Below are positions 59,857 through 64,000 of a stretch of DNA of 64,000 bases, piece by piece. Source of the DNA: a virus; the IMG/VR virus record IMGVR_UViG_3300026097_001455, positions 16,862 to 80,861 of that record. One strand, written 5' to 3'. Position 1 is the stretch's first letter, and every line of letters begins with the position of its first letter. The notes beneath the pieces are model-generated. The model searched no databases. It was not told where the DNA came from and worked only from the letters and a program-made list of their open reading frames with translations. A program made the translations under genes and the position numbers.

Positions 59857-61036
59857 TTAAAAGTGCAATAATTGTTTCTTTCTCACCCTCAACCGTGTAG
59901 TTTGAAAGTGTATTTTCATATTTCTCTTGTATCTCTGGATTGTCCATTTCTCCATTAAGCCATTTGTCAATAGCAAGTCCAAGAACTTCTGCTGTCTGGA
60001 AGATGTCTCCATTGTTACACCAGAAACCATTCTCCTGGTTCATGTACTCCTTACCTCCAAATGAAGCCCATCCAATTGTATGAGTTCCACAAGCCATTGC
60101 TTCTAGTGGTGCTGTACCAAATCCTGCAATGTCATCTGTATAAAGATAGAATGCACATGACGAAAGTCTTTCTGCAAATTGATCTCTATCCATTCCCTCA
60201 AGCTCTTGGAATCTAATCCACTTAAGATGTGGGTAGAATGCATAAAATGTCTTGATTATGTTATAAGTCTTAAGCTTATTCTCTGGTCCTCTTGAGGCTG
60301 AGAATGCTACCATAGGCAACTTATCAGACTTCTTCTCAGGAACTTTGAAATACTCTCTGTTTATTCCTTGCTTAAATTGCTTAACGTTTAGCCCAGGCAT
60401 AACAGAACTTAAATATTCTGTAATAGCATCTGAAACAGAGATCACATCTCTAATTCCAAAGTGTTGCCACTTTTCTCCTGGCTGCATAGCGTTAAGTACG
60501 TAGAACCAACTCTGAGCAAACACAATTCTCTTACAAGATACTTGCATTGTCTTCTTCATTAGGTCAGGGAATCCTTCTGGGATTAGTAAGAAGTCTTCTG
60601 GCTTAACGCTAAGTGGAGTACATTGTACTCTGTTAGCTTTTATTTCATTACCCTTCTTATCAACTACCTCCTTATCGTTGAAGTATATCTCCTTATCTCC
60701 TAGAGGAACAATATCAATGTCAGAAACATCAAAGTCTGTCCACGTTGGGTCAAACTTGTCAAATACATTGACTTCTTTCTTTAACTTCATTGAAGCTTCG
60801 TATGAAGCTCTTTGATCTTGTCTTGGCTCATAGACAACAACAACTTTTTTCCCGTTGTCTTTTAGGTTTCTTGCAGCTCTTAGCAATACACCAATACCAC
60901 CACTAGGTGAGTTCATTGGTGGGCAATAGATATACGTTGTATACTCATCGCCTCTCAGTTTACTAATAGCGTCATCAACTATTTCATTGTGAGTTGGCTG
61001 TTTAACCTCCTCTTGTACTTCAGCATTTTTTTCCAT
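59807..61036 (-). CDS. Glycosyltransferase, GT-B fold (GT4-like)
   Basis: A 409-residue protein. N-terminal domain begins Y-I-Y-C-P-P-M-N-S-P-S-G-G-I-G-V-L-L-R-A-A (about 35-56), a typical GT-B acceptor-side loop. The donor domain has V-A-F-S-A-S-R-G, then G-F-G-T-A-P-L-E-A-M-A-C-G-T-H-T-I-G-W (about 305-323), the E-x7-E-like motif. It overlaps the second glycosyltransferase gene by 50 bases. Sugar and acceptor unknown. Upstream are two TATTTATT motifs. Confidence 0.8.
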   Translation of the reverse strand: MEKNAEVQEEVKQPTHNEIVDDAISKLRGDEYTTYIYCPPMNSPSGGIGVLLRAARNLKDNGKKVVVVYEPRQDQRASYEASMKLKKEVNVFDKFDPTWTDFDVSDIDIVPLGDKEIYFNDKEVVDKKGNEIKANRVQCTPLSVKPEDFLLIPEGFPDLMKKTMQVSCKRIVFAQSWFYVLNAMQPGEKWQHFGIRDVISVSDAITEYLSSVMPGLNVKQFKQGINREYFKVPEKKSDKLPMVAFSASRGPENKLKTYNIIKTFYAFYPHLKWIRFQELEGMDRDQFAERLSSCAFYLYTDDIAGFGTAPLEAMACGTHTIGWASFGGKEYMNQENGFWCNNGDIFQTAEVLGLAIDKWLNGEMDNPEIQEKYENTLSNYTVEGEKETIIALLNEYRDERIKELEGLKK

Positions 61037-61081
61037 GAAACTATATTTATTTCTATTAATTTAAAGTGTTAAGCGTATCGA

Positions 61082-61116
61082 AATAAATATATGAAGGCAT
61101 CTGAGCAAAATAAATA
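61082..61116 (-). promoter_or_regulatory. Two variant late-type motifs (TATTTATT) ahead of the glycosyltransferase
   Basis: Minus-strand TATTTATT occurs at 61082-61089 and 61109-61116, 45 and 72 bases before the ATG at 61036, just after the terminator of the upstream gene. Confidence 0.4.
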
Positions 61117-61130
61117 GTTTTCAAAAAAAA

Positions 61131-61160
61131 AAGGGCCAAGACAAAAAGTCTTGACCCCTT
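61131..61160 (-). terminator. Rho-independent terminator
   Basis: A CAAGAC/GTCTTG core extended by a mostly paired GGG/CCC segment, about 12 bp in all, with a five-A loop and a T run on the minus strand. It ends the VWA gene. Confidence 0.85.
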
Positions 61161-61180
61161 ATAGTTTAAGAATCTGTGAA

Positions 61181-62059
61181 TTAAGCGTTGTCCTCAGAGT
61201 TATCTTCAGACGTTTCTGTTTTCACATTTGATATATCTTCTGTAATAGTATTACCATCAACTACACTTGACATAAATGATGTATTATCAAGATTCATAGA
61301 ATCAAAAGTAACATCTGAACCAGATGCGGCTGCAGTAGCCTTAGCTTTCTTATATATTCTACTATTAGAATTTGCCCTTGTAGTCACTGCCAAAGACAAT
61401 GTGTTATAAGCAGCTGTTGTACCTCTGTTAGTAGAAGAGTAGTTTACAACGTTTCCAGCACCGATACCAAAGTTCCTCGCTGTAAGAACAGAATCTTGAT
61501 TGGCTCCCATGAAACTAAATGTCCATGAACCATCTTCTTCAAGCTCTTCAACCATGTTCTTGATAGATTTAGATGTATGCTCCTTAGAAGCATTTTCTCC
61601 ACCATCTGTCATAACAACTACAAGTGCAGTCGAGATGTTGTCTTCTTTCTTATTCTTTTTAGCAATAGTTGCTTTAAGATTAGAAATACCAACACCCATT
61701 GCATCATGAAGTGCAGTTGAACCTCTTGGCGGAAACTCTGTTCCATCAAAATCATCAATTTTCTTGATTGCTCTGTCCTCGAACACTGTTGTGATCTCGT
61801 AGTCAAATACTACAAGAGTAACATAGTACCTTTGTTCTGGATACTCTTCTTCGAGTGATCTAATTGTTGCGAGTTGCTCGTTGAGCCCCTCAATTGTAGA
61901 ATCCCAGCATGAACTCATTGAACCACTCCTGTCGAGTACCAATAAGTAATGCGTGTCTAAGTTTTTGTCTACTGTTGTGGTCGTAGTAACCGTGGTAGTT
62001 GTTACTGTTTTTTTAGTAACATTCTTACCACCTTTCTTTGCTTTGTTTTTCTTAGCCAT
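61181..62059 (-). CDS. von Willebrand factor A (VWA) domain protein
   Basis: A 292-residue protein. A Lys-rich start and a Thr/Val repeat (residues 17-30) precede a VWA domain from about 36 to 215. The metal-ion-dependent adhesion site is complete: D43-x-S45-x-S47 (DRSGS), T115 (PRGSTALHD) and D152 (MTDGG). VWA domains bind protein partners through a metal ion. The C-terminal 75 residues are S/T/N/A-rich. A single-gene unit. In phages such proteins are known but their roles are not settled; no MoxR-type ATPase is next to it. Confidence 0.85.
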   Translation of the reverse strand: MAKKNKAKKGGKNVTKKTVTTTTVTTTTTVDKNLDTHYLLVLDRSGSMSSCWDSTIEGLNEQLATIRSLEEEYPEQRYYVTLVVFDYEITTVFEDRAIKKIDDFDGTEFPPRGSTALHDAMGVGISNLKATIAKKNKKEDNISTALVVVMTDGGENASKEHTSKSIKNMVEELEEDGSWTFSFMGANQDSVLTARNFGIGAGNVVNYSSTNRGTTAAYNTLSLAVTTRANSNSRIYKKAKATAAASGSDVTFDSMNLDNTSFMSSVVDGNTITEDISNVKTETSEDNSEDNA

Positions 62060-62095
62060 CTTGGTAAGTTTTTAAAATTAATAAATAAAGAACGT

Positions 62096-62112
62096 GTGGG
62101 GCGTTTCCCCAC
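62096..62112 (-). terminator. GC-rich hairpin, possible terminator
   Basis: GTGGGG and CCCCAC form a 6-bp GC-rich stem with a five-base loop in an AT-rich gap between minus genes ending at 62161 and starting at 62059. The following T tract is broken, so termination is uncertain. It may instead sit in the leader of the VWA message. Confidence 0.5.
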
Positions 62113-62160
62113 TGTAAATATATGTAAAAAAATTTTACCAGAAAAGCAAGAGATAATAAA

Positions 62161-62883
62161 TTATCCCTTAACTTCTTTCTTTCCAGTAAAGACTTCTTCC
62201 AAAAATTCTGGAGTAACATCTGTAATAGAACTAAACGAATGCTCAACCTTATCCCACTGATTGAAGTCGTGTTCTATTTTAATTACAGTCTTACCCTTTG
62301 GGACATCTTGAATTACCTCTGGTACGCAATCAATAATTACGTCACAGTGCTCCCATTTTTCATAATCCTCATCTACAACCTGGAAGTCCCTGACTCTACA
62401 GGCGTTTTTAGATAAGAAATGAAACGTAGCTGGAATAGCTGGGCTCTTAACGCTTGTTATAACTTTTGTCTTAAACAATTTGTTTCTAAGCCCATATGAT
62501 TGAATCTTATTGATAGTATCACAAGCTCTCTCATATTCTTCAGCCTGACCAAATACTTGAAATGGGTACTTCTTGTACAAGAATTCATCAAGCGCATCTT
62601 TTGGCATAAGAACAGTTTCTCCATCAAGAGCAATTGATTCTTCAAACTTATAGTGGTTTGTTAAATCGTATGAATCTATAGGAAGAGAGATTGACTCCTT
62701 TTCTTTTAAAGCGATCTTTTTCTCAAGCTCTTCCCAATCTTCTTCTGTTCTCTCTTTAACAGTCATGTCCTGGTTCATCTCAACGTGATTTGGGTTGTTG
62801 ATGTAAACCTTTCTGTAATGCTTGTCAAATTGTGAGTGCATGTCCCTTAGCACTCCGTCTATACTTATACCTAGTGTTTTCAT
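62161..62883 (-). CDS. HAD-like protein lacking the catalytic nucleophile
   Basis: A 240-residue protein that resembles a haloacid dehalogenase or 5'-nucleotidase fold: first strand L-G-I-S-I-D-G-V-L-R-D (residues 4-14), V-I-I-D-C-V-P-E-V near 182-190 and T-V-I-K-I-E-H-D. In active HAD phosphatases motif I is D-x-D; here the first Asp is Ser7, so activity is doubtful. It may bind a ligand without catalysis. It stands alone between the VWA gene and a small gene. Confidence 0.6.
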   Translation of the reverse strand: MKTLGISIDGVLRDMHSQFDKHYRKVYINNPNHVEMNQDMTVKERTEEDWEELEKKIALKEKESISLPIDSYDLTNHYKFEESIALDGETVLMPKDALDEFLYKKYPFQVFGQAEEYERACDTINKIQSYGLRNKLFKTKVITSVKSPAIPATFHFLSKNACRVRDFQVVDEDYEKWEHCDVIIDCVPEVIQDVPKGKTVIKIEHDFNQWDKVEHSFSSITDVTPEFLEEVFTGKKEVKG

Positions 62884-62927
62884 TATTCTATTTTTTTCCT
62901 TCTTATCTTGAGTTAAATGAGTGTAAA

Positions 62928-63167
62928 TTATATATCTAAATAATATTTCCCATCAACTAAAACTCCGCTTACCATTTGTGTATCCGAGTATTCTCCGTCA
63001 TGACCCTCTTCAAGTGCTTCCTCCACCTCTTCTTTATCATCAAAACAAAGTTTTACATCATTTGTGTAATCCCACAACTTTCTTATCGAAATCTCATGAA
63101 ATGCAGCATAATCTCCTGACATTCTAACTGCTACTTCTACTTTTTGTACTTCTTTTTTCTCTGACAT
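62928..63167 (-). CDS. Hypothetical small acidic protein
   Basis: A 79-residue protein (MSEKKEVQKVEVAVRM). Two beta strands (VEVAVRM, VSGVLVDGKYYLDI) and an acidic helix (DDKEEVEEALEEGHDGE). No family recognised. Lies 44 bases before the HAD-like gene in the same direction. Function unknown. Confidence 0.6.
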   Translation of the reverse strand: MSEKKEVQKVEVAVRMSGDYAAFHEISIRKLWDYTNDVKLCFDDKEEVEEALEEGHDGEYSDTQMVSGVLVDGKYYLDI

Positions 63168-63234
63168 ATATTATAAATTACTTTTATGATTAAATATAAG
63201 AAGGATGATTTTTAAAATAAATGTTTTTATAAAA

Positions 63235-63259
63235 AAGGCTAGAGATGTACCCTAGCCTT
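63235..63259 (-). terminator. Rho-independent terminator
   Basis: AAGGCTAG and CTAGCCTT form an 8-bp stem with a nine-base loop; the minus strand continues with a T run. It ends the metallophosphoesterase transcript. Confidence 0.85.
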
Positions 63260-63300
63260 TTGTAGACAAACAAATATATTATGAACTACTATTTGTTATC

Positions 63301-64000
63301 TTAAATGAATGTGGTAAACTCTCCCTCATGGAAACTAATCAACTGAGCCTTACCGTTAGGGTGTATAATCGAATGCGCCTGCATCCACCTACTTGGTCCT
63401 ATGTTGTATCCAACTCTTAAGAATGTTGATGTTCCTACTTGTACTACTCCGTCCTTACGACAAGGAGAGTGAGAGTGACCGATAACCATTTTCGTATTTA
63501 GTTTTCTAAACTGATTAATAGAACCTCTACTTCCGCTTGCTCCAATATCTCCATGTTGACCAAGCTCCCAGTCATGAACTCTATAACTGTCGCTTCTTCC
63601 AAGTGTCTTCATATTAGGATACCTCTCGTTAATAACGTGGGGAATTATTCCGTTTGGAGCTTTTCTCTCAAGAAGCAGTGAAGCGAATTTCATGTAAGCA
63701 AGAGAGTTTTTCATAGTAGACGCTTTCCTCCAATCAATTCTCTTAAGCCATCTATCTAGGAAATCATCATGATTACTTCTTACGATAATCGTGTTATACT
63801 TTTCAAACGGCTTCAAGCCATTTAGCATATACTCTATTTCTTTGTTTAGATCATTTCGACCTTCAAGCTCCTTATGGTACTGAGCAAATGGGTCCTTCTC
63901 ATCGTGGTGACTTATCGAGTGTCCATCAAAGACATCATGTAGCACAACTGTTTCTGGCTTTAATTTCTTAAATAGATGATTGAGGGTTGCGTCCATAACA
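63301..64000 (-). CDS. Calcineurin-like metallophosphoesterase, 5' end cut by the window edge
   Basis: Last 232 residues. The frame stays open to the edge (Val before the first visible Met), and the first D-x-H phosphoesterase motif is missing, so the true start lies outside. Present are D-V-F-D-G-H-S, I-V-R-S-N-H-D-D-F (metal-binding N-H-D), G-Q-H-G-D-I-G and V-I-G-H-S-H-S (final G-H-x-H). The set fits phage phosphoesterases such as the T5 A1-like group. Substrate (DNA, RNA or nucleotide) cannot be read from this part. Confidence 0.85.
   Translation of the reverse strand, partial: VMDATLNHLFKKLKPETVVLHDVFDGHSISHHDEKDPFAQYHKELEGRNDLNKEIEYMLNGLKPFEKYNTIIVRSNHDDFLDRWLKRIDWRKASTMKNSLAYMKFASLLLERKAPNGIIPHVINERYPNMKTLGRSDSYRVHDWELGQHGDIGASGSRGSINQFRKLNTKMVIGHSHSPCRKDGVVQVGTSTFLRVGYNIGPSRWMQAHSIIHPNGKAQLISFHEGEFTTFI

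Noticed and set aside
1-64000. tRNA genes, rRNA, insertion sequences, prophage attachment sites
   Set aside because: I saw no cloverleaf with CCA-type end, no transposase or integrase and no convincing terminal repeats. A tRNA scan would settle the first point.

Overview
This window looks like part of a large, AT-rich, contractile-tailed (myovirus-type) phage of a Bacteroidetes, probably flavobacterial, host. Phage evidence: T4-like baseplate genes (gp6-like, gp25-like, gp5-like OB protein, a gpI-like tail protein), a peptidoglycan-binding amidase endolysin, a gp55-like late sigma factor, and a replication and recombination set (primase, fused Mre11-Rad50 protein, RuvC-like resolvase, SNF2 helicase, Cas4-like nuclease). 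Host evidence is inferential: no Shine-Dalgarno-like leaders, promoters of the TAnnTTTG type, a DUF4494 protein and a Bacteroidetes-style IF-3. No terminase, portal, major capsid, DNA polymerase or tRNA gene is seen here, so the genome extends beyond both edges; both edge genes are cut.

Layout. 1-3160: a cut minus-strand gene, then a plus-strand operon with a membrane-anchored spanin-like protein and a DUF5661-type protein. 3265-13719: minus-strand operons of mostly unknown proteins, including two PcfJ-like proteins, a Myb-like DNA-binding protein, a DUF4494 protein and probable virion-internal or assembly proteins. 13835-14898: a plus island with translation initiation factor IF-3 and an HNH-like zinc protein. 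14895-19036: minus genes including the endolysin and several small proteins sharing an N-terminal helix motif. 19182-31366: mainly minus-strand DNA metabolism (SNF2 helicase, HhH protein, Cas4-like nuclease, Mre11-Rad50 fusion, primase, RuvC-like), interrupted by two plus genes. 31442-57579: tail, baseplate and appendage proteins, with plus-strand islands at 35794-40983 and 51682-53439; a PncC/CinA nicotinamide-nucleotide amidase sits inside this block. 57625-64000: late sigma factor with a small paralogous companion, two glycosyltransferases, a VWA protein, a degenerate HAD protein and a cut metallophosphoesterase.

Regulation. A motif CTATTTAT(A/T), in gene-sense orientation, lies a few to a few tens of bases ahead of more than a dozen operons on both strands. 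It is the reverse complement of the T4 late promoter TATAAATA and is the best candidate target of the gp55-like sigma factor. Three genes or operons (IF-3, primase, DUF4494 protein) instead carry host-type TAnnTTTG elements. Rho-independent terminators close most operons. Many genes are joined by one-base TAATG overlaps, pointing to translational coupling. There is no stretch over 300 bases without a gene; the longest is 40984-41236.
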